Part shown: in pieces, positions 34,101-44,782 of the stretch | How positions within the stretch are numbered: the first letter of the stretch is position 1 | How the letters are laid out: the number at the start of each line of letters is the position of its first letter | NCBI GenBank assembly: GCA_026545765.1 | Contig: CM048841.1 | Span: 70,926,217-70,990,216, forward strand | Direction of reading: 5' to 3' | Source: Plantago major | Taxonomy: Eukaryota > Streptophyta > Magnoliopsida > Lamiales > Plantaginaceae | DNA: 64,000 bases | Translations under genes and position numbers: made by a program | The notes under the pieces: generated by a model | Told to the model about the DNA's origin: nothing | The model's database searches: none | The model's input: only the letters and a program-made list of their open reading frames with translations

Positions 34101-36426
34101 GTGGAGAAGTCTGAACCTCATCAACCTTTCTTTCTGCTAGAACCTGAGAATTAAAATCAAATATGTTTAGAAACTGTTAACAGAGAAGATAAGTGGAAAA
34201 ATGCTTTCTGAGACTTCTCTTACTTCCAAGTGAGGAAGCTCAACGGCATCTTTCTCAGAAACATTGGGGGTTTCTGGAACCTTTTCTGCAGATACTGCTT
34301 GTTCAGCAATTTTAGTTTCCTTTGGAGGAGATAACACAACTGTTTCTCCATCCAATTGTTCTTCTGACTGAGCCTGTAAGAACAAACATAAAAGATTTAG
34401 TAGTGGTTTTTCTAGAGCATTCTTGAAGAAGACTATTACTGATTACTTACCTTCTCAGTAGAAGGCTCAGTAAATACTTCCTCATAAAGCTTTTCAGCTT
34501 CTGGAATCTCTAGGTTTTGGGGTGTTGGTTCCACCACCACTACTTCCTCAGTTAGAGCCTAAAAAGAGACATTAAGAATATTAGAACATAAAATAAGAGC
34601 ATTTTTAGTTATTTCTTGTTCAGAGATAACTTTACTACTTGTGGGACAGGCTCTTCTTGATGTTCTGAGGTTGGAGGAACCTCTTCTTGATTCAAGGGGG
34701 TGGACAGGTTTTCTTCCCCCTGAAAGTGTGTCTCCAAGTTGGCCTGTAACAAATACAGCTTATGAGTAACAAGTTAACATTCATTTATGTTGACATGTTA
34801 TATACAAACTATCTTTGTTACCTGAATAGAGTCAGGCTGATCATTGATCTCTTGGACTTGTGGTGATTCCACAGTCTCTCTATGCTCATTATTGTTCTCC
34901 TCTGTAATATCATTCTGAGTCTCCATCTCAGTTTGATCCCTTTCTGAGAGTTGAGCTCTCTCAGAAGGTTGAGGAACCTGTTCAAGAACAGGGTTTTCTT
35001 CAGCAATATTAAGTGCTGGCATAGTGAATGTGGAAGCAATGTCGGGATCTTCCACATTCTATCTTCCTCACCCAGCCTTCTTCTTCTTTCACAAGGTAGG
35101 GCTCTTATCTTTCTGAAGAGCTGAGCTTGATGCTCCTCCATGGGTCTCATACTTGAATCTTTTGAGTACTTTTGCAAGTACTTCATCATCCTCAGAATCA
35201 CTATTATGTGTTGCTGCAGACCCATCTATGATATTTCTATCATCTCTGGAGAGTTCTGGAGCATTCTGGTTCAGGATTCTTGGGGCATTCTGGAGTTTTC
35301 TCGAAGGCCCAACATCTTCTGAGACCTTGTCTCCAGAAGGTTGCGCCTCTTGTATGCTTAGGGGCTTGGAGGCTCTTTTGCTATGAGTCCTCTTTCTCTT
35401 GGCAACTGGAGGTTTAGCTTGAGCTTGCTCAGAAACCTCCTCACCTTGCTGTGCAGTTTCTTCTTCTTCTGCCTTTCTGAGTGCGTTCTCAGCAGCAAGT
35501 TTCTCCTTTTCTTCAAAAGCGTGTCTGAAAAGGGAGTTGGTGACTGGGATTTCCTGCCTCTCTCTGAGAGTGATTCCCATTGTTTCCAGAATGTAACAGA
35601 TTCTGAGACCAAAGTGCATATTGGCCTTTGGCTCAGCAAGGCCATTGATGATTTTGGGCTCAAATTCCTCAATATGTCCAAGGAATTTGTTGAAGGCGTA
35701 CTTCCCCCAATTGAAGTGGGTTTCCTGCCCTTCATGCTTCTTGTTCAGAAGATGCATCATCATCCATCTCTCCATGCTTATCTGGTCTACTCCACCTTTG
35801 TTGCCATCAAAGAAACAGACCAGAATAAGATCTAAAGTACTCCAGTGTTTCTGGAGATGACTAGTTCTGATGGCCTTCAGAACAAAGTCTCCTGGGCAAC
35901 CTTTTGCATTTTCTAACTGGATTGCTTCAAATAGCTCTTTGACGCCTTGAATCATGGAAGCGTCCTTGATGTTGATGTCTTCAAATGTTCCTCGATTTTT
36001 CAATCGGAAAATCTTGCAGAAAGTCTTGCAGTCTAGAACAATTTCTTGTCCTTGGACTTCAGTCTGCATGTATTTTTCTTCTTCGTCATTCACAACTTTT
36101 GTGAAGATTTTGGAGTTGTTATAGAACTCCAGTACATCCAGCGTGGATAGTCCACTGGGTGCAGCAGATAGAAGCTTGTAGATATGGGAATTTTTCAGCA
36201 TCCCCAATATCAGTTTCCTTTCTGGTTTTGAAGGTATAACTGCTAGTACATATCTCTTCACTAGAAAAGCTCCCCAATTCATTTTGTGGTTAGGGTTCCA
36301 GTCTGATGGGGTAAACTTTCCCAGAAGGTGTTTATTCAACACCTTAAGTTCCTTTCCTCCTTGCTTTTCAGCAGGAGCAGATGATACGGCCTTAGGGTTC
36401 TTGGTGGTCAACTTCTTGGGTGCCAT
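31148..36426 (-). pseudogene. Intron-containing accessory (env-position) gene of element B
   Basis: Exon a runs from ATG 36424-36426 to 34822. It opens a 445-residue frame with a globular region (NWGAFLVKRYVLAVIPSKPE, EFYNNSKIFTKVV, MERWMMMHLLNKKHE, FGLRICYILETMGI) and a basic tail (AKRKRTHSKRASKP). A one-base shift near 35060-35089 then breaks it. Phase-0 exons follow: b 34639-34743, c 34451-34558, d 34224-34373, e 34027-34143, f from 33945. Introns are 78, 80, 77, 80 and 81 nt, with GTAA/GTAG/GTATG donors and AG acceptors. Exon f and its continuation encode acidic, poly-Asp and coiled-coil stretches, then a Lys/Arg-rich region and a C-terminal block (TYESFYMTLDEYLDDIHYLE), in several frames because of lesions. 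There is no signal peptide or membrane span. The globular part resembles plant transposon-associated proteins. Function is unknown. Confidence 0.72.
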
Positions 36427-36626
36427 CTCTTATATAGAGTTTTGAGTGAGTGTTTTTCAGATGAATTTTGCACAATTAATCGAGATTATTCTGTCTTTTC
36501 AGAAGACTAAGCACAAGAAGTTGAGTTTGCAGAGGGGGTTTGGAAAAAATCTTGAGAGATTTTGCTGTTTTGATGCAAGTTTGAAATTTCGGAATTGGTA
36601 AAAGTTTTTGTCTTTTGCCCAAATCC

Positions 36627-36636
36627 TATATATATA
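36627..36636 (-). promoter_or_regulatory. Putative internal TATA box of the accessory gene, element B
   Basis: The minus strand reads CTGCTATATATATAGGATTT, about 205 bp before the ATG at 36426. The box and its flanks are conserved at the same place in element A. Confidence 0.5.
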
Positions 36637-37199
36637 GCAGACAAAATGTACATAGATACAACATACATATAGCTAAATATGAATGCGTGTCTTTGCATCT
36701 GCATAGGCGTGGTACGTCCTTTGTACTTCATTAAATGCGTAGTGGGCCATGTCTGCATTTATCAACAGACATTACTTGCTTTGTTTTAATCTCAATCGTT
36801 GAGATCAAACGTTTATTCATCAAGGGCTTATATTGAATATCTTGTAATGATATCAATCAACAAATGGTAATGTGCCGACTTGATGGATTTTTAATATGCT
36901 ACATTCATTGTGTCACTTAGTAAAGAGTAGGAACACTTAATCGTTTGAGCTTATCATTCTGAGTGTCAAGTCCTTATCTATATATTGTTTATCATCAAAA
37001 TGGTAATAATACAAGACATTGCACATATTTGACTTTCAGAACTTATACCTTTTGGGCTTTGTGTGTCCATTTCTCTTTATGACTAAGGAGCTTTCTGAAT
37101 TCAAGTGTCAGAAGCTTCAGTTGTTTGAATGTATTTGACCCACTCTCAGTAAGTAAGTTCTAGTTTTATTTACTTATTAAGTGTGTACCAACCTTTGCC

Positions 37200-37305
37200 T
37201 TTCTGGATACCCGTTCCAGAAATGTTTTGCCTTTCTGAGTGTTGCTACTCAGAAACCTTTGCATCACTTCTTATCAACTTGGCTTTCTGAGAACCTGTTC
37301 TCAGA
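37200..37305 (-). other. Three perfect hairpins after pol, element B
   Basis: Stem pairs are TTTCTGGA/TCCAGAAA (37200-37222), TTTCTGAGT/ACTCAGAAA (37232-37255) and TCTGAGAAC/GTTCTCAGA (37286-37305). The stems differ in sequence but all are perfect, 8-9 bp long, and begin 56 nt after the pol stop. Element A has four hairpins at the equivalent site. Confidence 0.82.
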
Positions 37306-37360
37306 GGACTACTTCTTTTCTACCTCACTTACTCAGACTTTAGAGATTCAGGACAATTTT

Positions 37361-40300
37361 TCAGTCCTTAGGCAACTCCATTAATCCAAGATTATGTCTC
37401 AAAGTCAAGAACCGGCTTTCTTGTAAGGTCTTAGTGAAGATATCTGCAAGTTGGTCTTCTGTGCCAATCTTGAGTATCTCTATATTGCCTTTCTCAACAT
37501 GGTCTTTGATGAAGTGGTGTCTAACATCAATGTGCTTTGTTCTGGCATGGAACTTGGGGTTCTGTGTGATTGCAATAGCACTTGTGTTATCACAGAAAAT
37601 GGGAGTTTTCTCTTCATTGAGTCCATAGTCTCTGAGTTGTTGTTGAATCCACAGAATTTGTGTTGCACAACAACCAAAGACAATATATTCAGCCTCTATG
37701 GTAGAAGTTGCAATTGAGTTTTGTTTCTTGCTAAACCATGAGATAAGTCTAGTTCCTAAACCCACAAGTTCACGAGGTACTTTTCCTATCAAGCATTGAT
37801 CCAAAGATAATCGAAGATCCGAGTAACCAGCCAAACTCAATCCACTTTCTTTAGGATACCACAACCCTACATCTACTGTACCTTTCACATACTTTAATAT
37901 TTTCATAGCAGTGTTGTAGTGTGATTGCATTGGATTTGTTTGAAATCTAGCACACACTCCAACTGCATATTGAATATCAGGTCTGCTTGCAGTAAGGTAA
38001 AGTAGTGAACCTATCAATTTCCAATACTTGTGTTCATCAACACTCTTATCTGATTCAGTATAGGTCATCTTAGTTCATATGCTCATAGGTATCTTAGCAT
38101 TCTTTTCAGAAGGCTTAAGATTAAACTTTGTGAGCATGTCTTTTGCATACTTTGTCTGACTAATAAATATTCCATCATTGAGTTGCTTGACTTGCAATCA
38201 TAGGAAATAGTTCAATTCTCCCATCATGCTCATCTCAAATTTACTTTTCATCAGATTTGCAAAGTCATCACAAAGTTGCTTGTCCTTGGATCCAAATATG
38301 ATGTCATCAACATATACTTGAACTAAGAGTAGTTTCCCATCATGATTTAAAGTAAACAAAGTTCTATCAACTTCACCTTTCTTGAAACCACTTTCCAGAA
38401 GGTATTTGGCCAAAGTGTCATACCATGCTCTTGGAGCCTGTTTCAGTCCGTAAAGAGCTTTCTGTAGCTTATAGACCATTCTACTTTCTGAGGAAACTTC
38501 AAAGCCAGGTGGTTGCTCAACATAGACTTCCTCAGCAAGTTCACCATTCAAGAATGCACTTTTGACATCCATCTGATAAACTTTAAAATCTTTATGAGCT
38601 GCAAAGGCCAGAAAGAGTCTTATTGCATCCAATCTAGCAACTGGTGCATATGACTCATCAAAATCTAAATCTTCAGTCTGGGTGAATCCCTTGGTACCCA
38701 ACCTTGCTTTGTTTCTGATTATTTCACCAGATTCATTCATCTTGTTTCTGAAAACCCACTTAGTTCCAATCACAGATATTCCTTCTACAAATGGAACTAG
38801 TTTCCAGACTTTGTTTCTTTCAAACTGATCCAACTCTTCTTGCATTGCAGAGATCCAGTCTTGGTCTCTTAATGCTTCTTCTATAGTTTTTGGTTCAATG
38901 TTTGAGATAAAACATCCAAAGAGAGAATTAGCATTTTAAGCTATTGCTCTCCTAGTCCTAACACCTTGATTGATTGGTCCAATCACATCTTTTGTAGGAT
39001 GATCCTTGATCCATCTCATCATGGGTTTAGGGTTAGTAGGGTCAACATCTATGTGATCTGAATGTGAATCACTATGATTATGACTTGATACTTCTTCAGT
39101 ATCTGTGACATTTTGCACCTCAGAAGGGCGGTGAATGTCTGACACTTGCTCAGTGTGAGAGCTTCGGGACATGCACCGCTGAGAGGTCATTTCCAGAGTT
39201 AGCTCTCTGATGAACATCTTCAGTTTCCATTTCTGGAATTCTCATAGGAAATTCTTCATCATGTCTGAGAATCATCTGGTTGTTACTAGGCATTTCATGC
39301 TTTTCTTCGTCAGAGTCGTCCTCCCATTCCATAATGATGTTTTTCCTTTCTGAAGGTTCCTCTTCAGAATCCTTTATCATTAGTTCCTTGAACTTTTCTG
39401 AGAGTTCATCAGCAAGGGGTGTTTTTTTGCTTCCTTCATATAATACAACATGAACTGATTCTTCAATCTTCTTTGTTCTCTTGTTGTAAACTCTGTATGT
39501 TTTGCTATTCATAGAATAACCAAGAAACACTCCTTCATCTGCCTTTGGTTGAAATGTTCTTAGATACTCTTTTCCATTGTTAAGAACAAAACATCTACAA
39601 CCAAATACTTTTAGATGTTTGATATTAGGGGGTCTACCAACCAAGAGTTCATATGGGGTCTTGTCATGGTGTTTGTTTATCAAACATCTGTTCTGAGTGT
39701 AGCATGATGTGTTTACATCTTCAACCCAATAAACTTCACTTATCTCAGTGTCAGCTAGCATTGTCCTTGCTGCTTCTTTAAGTGTTTTATTTTTCCTTTC
39801 TGCAACACCATTTTTTTGTGGTGTTCTTACAGAGGAAAGTTGGTGTTGTATACCTTTGCTGGTACAAAATTCCTTTATGTACTGGTTGACAAACTCAGTA
39901 CCATGGTCTGTTCTGATTGCGGATACCTTGTCATTTTTCATGACTTCAAGCTTATTCAGCAAGTTTGGTATCTCCACCCTTGCATCAGTTTTGTGCTTCA
40001 GAAAGATAACCCAAGTGAATCTTGAGAAGTCATCGACAACAACAAGACCATACTTCTTTCCTGCATAACTAGTTACAGATGATTCAAAAAGATCCATGTG
40101 TAATAGTTGCAGTGGTCTAACACTAGAGTGTCTGGTTTTGGACTTGAAAGAGATTTTGGATTGTTTCCCCATCTGACAGGCAGAACAGATACCATCCTTT
40201 CTGAAAGATGTTTTCAGAAGGCCAACCACTAACTCTTTCTTGGAAAGTTTGTTCAGAGTTTTGAAATTCAAGTGACTCATTCTTTTGTGCCATAACCAAG

Positions 40301-41449
40301 GTTTTACATGTGACCTGATTGACTCACCATGAGACATTCTTCAGTTGTGGAAGATGCCCAATCGACAACATAAAGACTTCCTTTCCGCCGAGCAACCAAG
40401 ACTGTCTGCTTTGACTCATTGTCAATAAGTTTGCAATACTTTGATTTGAATTTCACAGTAAATTCCTTGTCTGCAAACTGGCTCATGCTAAATAGATTAT
40501 ATTTCAAACCCTTAACATGTAATACGTCAGTGATTGTTAATGATCCTAACTTGACGTTGCCAAATCCCAAAGAGGGATTTAATTCTCCTCCAGCAAATCT
40601 GATGTCTGGTCCATTGTTGCAAGCTTTGTAGTTGACCAGATTTGCTTTGTCTCCTGTCATGTGCTTTCCGCATCCACTATCAAATAGCCATTGAGCCTTA
40701 GTCCAAGAGGCGTTCTGCACAAAACAGGAAACAGGAGTTAGGTTCTTGCTTCAGAGATAGAACCATTTAGACTAAACATTCTTCCAGTAGGAATCCACAT
40801 TGTAGTGAATTTCTTGGGAGTTTGTTTTTGTCTAACTTGATCAGAAGGAGATGCAATAAAATCAGTAATTTTGATCTCAATCTTCCTTCTTGGGGTGTTT
40901 CTAGGTGTTCCTTTTGGTGCTTTCTGGACCACAGGTTTCGGGGTTGCTTTTCAAAGAAACTTAGCCTTCTCGCGAGTTCCTTCTAGCTCTGGCATTTAGT
41001 TTTTCAGTGGCTTGAGATTTCTTCCACTTCTGTCTATTGCTACGTGCAATATCAGCCTTGCGCCATTGTTCTTGTCCTTCCTTATATTGTTGTAGAAGAA
41101 CTTTTCCAATAGCACGATAGCCAATGCCATTTCGAACACCTTTGGCTTTCTGAATGCGCTCTTCAGAAGCCTTACTAGTTTCTGCACCATCTTTATTTTC
41201 ATAAAATGGTACAGTTGAGAATTTGCCTATTCCAGCAATTCTTCCCTTCCTAGTAATATAGCAATGTGGATGATTGCATGTCTGAGGGTTGTGTTTCTTT
41301 TCAGAAACCTTATCCACATGTTTCTTGTGAACTTGTTGTTCTTTTAAAGGCTGAGTTGCTACTCCTTTTCCTTTGTCAACTCCCCTAGCTTTCTGACCGA
41401 TGCTATAGGTGGTTGAAGAACCATTCTGTTGACTTTTTACAAAGGTCAA
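37361..41449 (-). pseudogene. Element B pol: protease, integrase, reverse transcriptase, RNase H
   Basis: A pre-protease linker (41449-40738) leads to protease with DSGCGKHMTG (40720-40304). Integrase (40337-39150) is open, with HKRMSH and CSACQ zinc ligands and Asp/Asp/Glu in HMDLFE, RTDHGTEF and AERKNKT. Reverse transcriptase (38845-38198) has [12 protein letters not shown] and YVDD. It is cut by TGA where element A has Gly (FLGLQVK), and a second TGA sits at the same kind of site (MSIGTKM) near 38070. RNase H (38068-37361) has a locally shifted stretch (YSDLRLSLDQ) but keeps STIEAEYI, FCDNTSA and DIFTK. Integrase and the reverse transcriptase catalytic core look sound, though the ORF as a whole is broken. 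Confidence 0.88.
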
Positions 41450-41466
41450 CCTTTCATCACTCTTCT

Positions 41467-43245
41467 TCAGAGGAGATGAATTACTCGTTGTTCATCAAGT
41501 CCAAGTCCACCTTTCTCAGAGGGATCTCTCAGATAGGATTGAAACTCAGTGAGAGTGTCACTAGCTTTTGCATAAGATTGGAAGGATAGCTCTTTCTTTC
41601 TGAGTTCTTCATTCTCAGAAAGTAGCTTCATCATTTTCTTATTAAGTTCATACAAGGCTAGTTTGTGAGAATTTTCTTTCTCAGATATCTGAGCTTTCAG
41701 AAAGGCTATTTCAGCGTTCTTGTTCTCAGATATATTGGTTAGCTCAGAAACCTCTTTTTCAAGAATTTCTTTGCTTTCCTCTAGAATTCTGGTTTTGGAT
41801 TTTGCTTCCAGATATTCATTCTCATAACGATCCAATTCAATCTTGACCAACTCCAAATCCTCAATTCCATCATCACTCTCATAGTACAGAAATTGTGAAT
41901 TGTTAGTTACCTCATCAGCCATAAGACACATTTCAATGTTGGAGATGTCTGGACCAGCAATCTCAGCAACTCCACACATTTCATTCTTCTTAAGACCGAA
42001 GTCGATTACATCGTGGGTGATTCCACACAATTCTGGTGATGGTAAGTTTGAGTCATCTGAATCTCCATCTTCAAGATCTGTCTCAATGTCTAGAGCATCA
42101 AGTTGAATTTGAATCTTCTTCCTTTCTTCAGTCAGTAAGGCCCTTTGATTTCTTTTGAAATTTCTTCTGTCCTTCTTGTCACCTGTCTTGTGCTTATTTA
42201 AAGGTGACAATCTCTCTGAAGTGACCGGCTTTTGACAATAGAAGCAGATGTCATTTCCTATTTCGCTTTCAAGATTAACACCTTTCTGAATGGGCGTGCT
42301 CAGAGAGTTTTTCATTTGTATGTTCTTGTACTGATGATAGTTTGGGCCAAGTTGCTTTTTCAGCTTTTCTTTAGCTTTTCTTCTCTCAATCTCTTGACTC
42401 ACAAATTTCTTCATGTGTCTTACTGCAAGAGCATTTTCTTCAGATGCAACTTTGGTATCCTTCTTTTCAGAGGAACCTTGAGAAACTAGAGCAACACTTT
42501 GCAACTTTTCAGCTGTTTGTTCTCTCTGAGTTGTCTCATAGTCTACAGTAGCAAGATGAGAAAAGAGCTCTACTGGAGTAATATTTGGCATCCCTTGATT
42601 GAAATAAAAGAACTTAGTGTGTTCCCAGTTGTGATTGAGACTTCTGACAATAGTCTTAATCTTTTCTGACTGGGAGTATCTATTGCTTTCACCAAGTGCA
42701 GCCATATCACTCATAAGAGTAGCAAATCTGAAATCAAGTTCTTCCAGAGTTTCAGTGGGACCTTGTTTGAAGTTTTGGAACTTCAATTTAAGAACTTCGA
42801 ACTTGTTTTCTTTGGTTTTCTCAGTTCCGGCACAGATTTCTTCAATCAATTGCCAGGCAACTTTCGCCGTTTTAGCACCCCAAAGTTTACACTGTATGTG
42901 CTCGGGTATCGATCTGATGATTATATTACGAGCTTGACCATCCGATCTGTGTCTCTTGGCATCTTCAAATGTCCAGAGCTCTCTTGGCTTGTCTTCATAC
43001 ATAATGCTTCCACGACCAACATGACCACTATCACTAGCAGCCATATCCTCGCTTCCATCTTCCTTGTCTGAATCTTTTCTTCCATCAGACACCTCAGTAA
43101 CTTGTTTGAGTTGTCTGATTTTGATAGGCCCTTCATTGATGACATAGATCATCTCATCACTAATGGCCTCCAGATGGAGCATCATGTTGTTCTTCCATTT
43201 CTCGTAGTTTTCTGGTTTCAGAATGGGCGCATCACTCAGAGACAT
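41467..43245 (-). CDS. Element B gag
   Basis: This is an open frame of 592 codons from ATG 43243-43245 (MSLSDAPILKPENYEKWKN). The capsid-like region has TLEELDFRFATLMSDMAALG, typical of copia Gag. The zinc knuckle is damaged: CFYCQKP is followed by VTSERLSP instead of GHFKKDCP, so the His and last Cys are missing although the same region in element A keeps them. The C-terminal third is a long Glu/Lys coiled-coil (DRYENEYLEAKSKTRILEE, ISEKENSHKLALYELNKKMM). Compared with A, the frame ends early at 41467 through a frameshift just before the pol linker. RNA binding by this copy is doubtful. Confidence 0.87.
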   Translation of the reverse strand: MSLSDAPILKPENYEKWKNNMMLHLEAISDEMIYVINEGPIKIRQLKQVTEVSDGRKDSDKEDGSEDMAASDSGHVGRGSIMYEDKPRELWTFEDAKRHRSDGQARNIIIRSIPEHIQCKLWGAKTAKVAWQLIEEICAGTEKTKENKFEVLKLKFQNFKQGPTETLEELDFRFATLMSDMAALGESNRYSQSEKIKTIVRSLNHNWEHTKFFYFNQGMPNITPVELFSHLATVDYETTQREQTAEKLQSVALVSQGSSEKKDTKVASEENALAVRHMKKFVSQEIERRKAKEKLKKQLGPNYHQYKNIQMKNSLSTPIQKGVNLESEIGNDICFYCQKPVTSERLSPLNKHKTGDKKDRRNFKRNQRALLTEERKKIQIQLDALDIETDLEDGDSDDSNLPSPELCGITHDVIDFGLKKNEMCGVAEIAGPDISNIEMCLMADEVTNNSQFLYYESDDGIEDLELVKIELDRYENEYLEAKSKTRILEESKEILEKEVSELTNISENKNAEIAFLKAQISEKENSHKLALYELNKKMMKLLSENEELRKKELSFQSYAKASDTLTEFQSYLRDPSEKGGLGLDEQRVIHLL

Positions 43246-43348
43246 ACCTGCACACTAAACACACAAATTATATAGTCCTCAGAGAGGGACAAAGTTTCTT
43301 CACCTATCTGGGGATCTAGGTTCAGTGCAGAAGGCTTGTGAACCTCCT

Positions 43349-43360
43349 GCTCTGATACCA
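43349..43360 (-). other. Primer-binding site, initiator Met-tRNA type (element B)
   Basis: The minus strand reads TGGTATCAGAGC, two bases inside the 5' LTR, identical to element A. Confidence 0.92.
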
Positions 43361-43362
43361 CT

Positions 43363-44777
43363 TGTTGGTCCAGATAACGGCAAAGTAAAAGACTAGAGGG
43401 GGGGTGAATAGTCTTTTAAAACTTTTATCGATAAACACGCTTCGTAAACTGGGGTTTCTGATACTTAAATTCAGAGCGCGGAAGACTTTAAGATAGGTAA
43501 GTGCAGAAACAATAAGTATTTGTGTGTGTGCTTTGCTGAAATGTAAATACAAAAAGGTAAATAACACAGCAAGTATAGTAGTATCTGGAGGTGGCGTAAT
43601 CCTCCAACTAATCCACTTCGGTCTTTCTGAGACCTAGAATTCACTAGAATAGATAATTGAGTTCACCTTACAATAATCCTATTCTAAGATTCCTAAACAA
43701 ATGGTTCCCAACCAAATGTTCCCCTGAGTTATTCCCCAGCTCCTAGAGCTAAGTACTTCCTCTACTCAGATAACCTTGGAGTTATTCCCTGATTTCCCAA
43801 ATCAAGTACTTCCTCTACTCCACGCCTTGATGGTGTTGGTTATAAGGTTTTGTCAGAAAGGCTTCTCATATAACTTTTCAGTTATGTTCACAGAGAGCCA
43901 AACAGAACGAGACTACTTAATACACTTGTTCAGTGAATGGCAGTCTGCTCTTTACTGACCCAAGTAATTGATGTCCGTTCTGGAGAATGAGCTTCATAAA
44001 GGGTATCTGATAGTTCAACTCTTTCACGAATAACAATCTCTTGTTAAGGTTCAGGATTAGAACTACTAGTTATTCTTCAAGCAACAGAAAGCTTTCATAA
44101 AGGATAGTAGAGTGCTTGAGAGAATACTTTGCTTGATGGTAAGTTTGCAAGATAGAGCGTTCTAAGGTATGTTCTTCAAGCATCTAAGTGTGTAATATAT
44201 ATAGATAAATTTGAGAGGCGTTTGAATTGTATCCGTTGTGCTCTCTATCAAATTATATCCGTTTATATCTTGAACTATGTACTCAGAAGTCACTATTTCT
44301 TGTTTCAGAGAGGACTTGCTTTTTGCAAGATTTACGCGATGCATTTAATGCATAGTACTGTTCATTGTCCTTTAGTCTGAACGGATACATGAGCCTTTCT
44401 GATGGCTTGCATGCTCCATACTCGTGATGTCATATGTCCAGAATCATATTTCGAAAGTAAGTTAATATACTTAAGAAAGGATTAAGGACATAGTCTTTCT
44501 GAATTAGACTAAACCTTTGTGTCTTCATAAACCTTGTGCAATCTTCAGTCTTCTAATCTTCAGAAAAGCTCCATTGCTAGGATTGATCTTCATGGTCTTC
44601 TTGAAATAAAAATTACACTCAGAGACCTATAATCCTATTACAAGATTTACTAGACTAATCATACTCAGTGATTTCCTCTTTTACAATGTTCAAGTGAACC
44701 AAGAGTACTTAATCACCTTTCTGACTAAGATAAGAACATGTGATGAGTGATCAGAATACTAACAGATATTCCTAACA
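43363..44777 (-). repeat. 5' LTR of element B
   Basis: It is 1415 bp, TGTTGG to CCTAACA on the + strand, followed by the right target duplication GTTTT. A candidate TATA box (minus strand, CTATATATAT) is at 44195-44204. Confidence 0.95.
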
Positions 44778-44782
44778 GTTTT

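Larger units (their letters stand above)
29422..44777 (-). mobile_element. Complete SIRE-type Ty1/copia retrotransposon B, 15.36 kb
   Basis: It has two LTRs (29422-30830 and 43363-44777) and a perfect 5-bp target duplication GTTTT (29417-29421, 44778-44782). The primer-binding site, gag, pol, accessory gene and polypurine tract lie in that order on the minus strand. The internal region is 12.5 kb, of which roughly 5.3 kb is the accessory gene after pol. Reverse transcriptase and integrase wording ([29 protein letters not shown]) fit the SIRE/Sirevirus lineage. The LTRs are very similar, with a few small indels, so insertion is fairly recent, yet coding regions already contain stops and frameshifts. 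Confidence 0.93.

Noticed and set aside
40721-40745. Possible intron in element B pol before the protease (TTTTGTGCAG acceptor-like)
   Set aside because: No convincing donor was found upstream, and the same place in element A looks like a plain stop and frame change.
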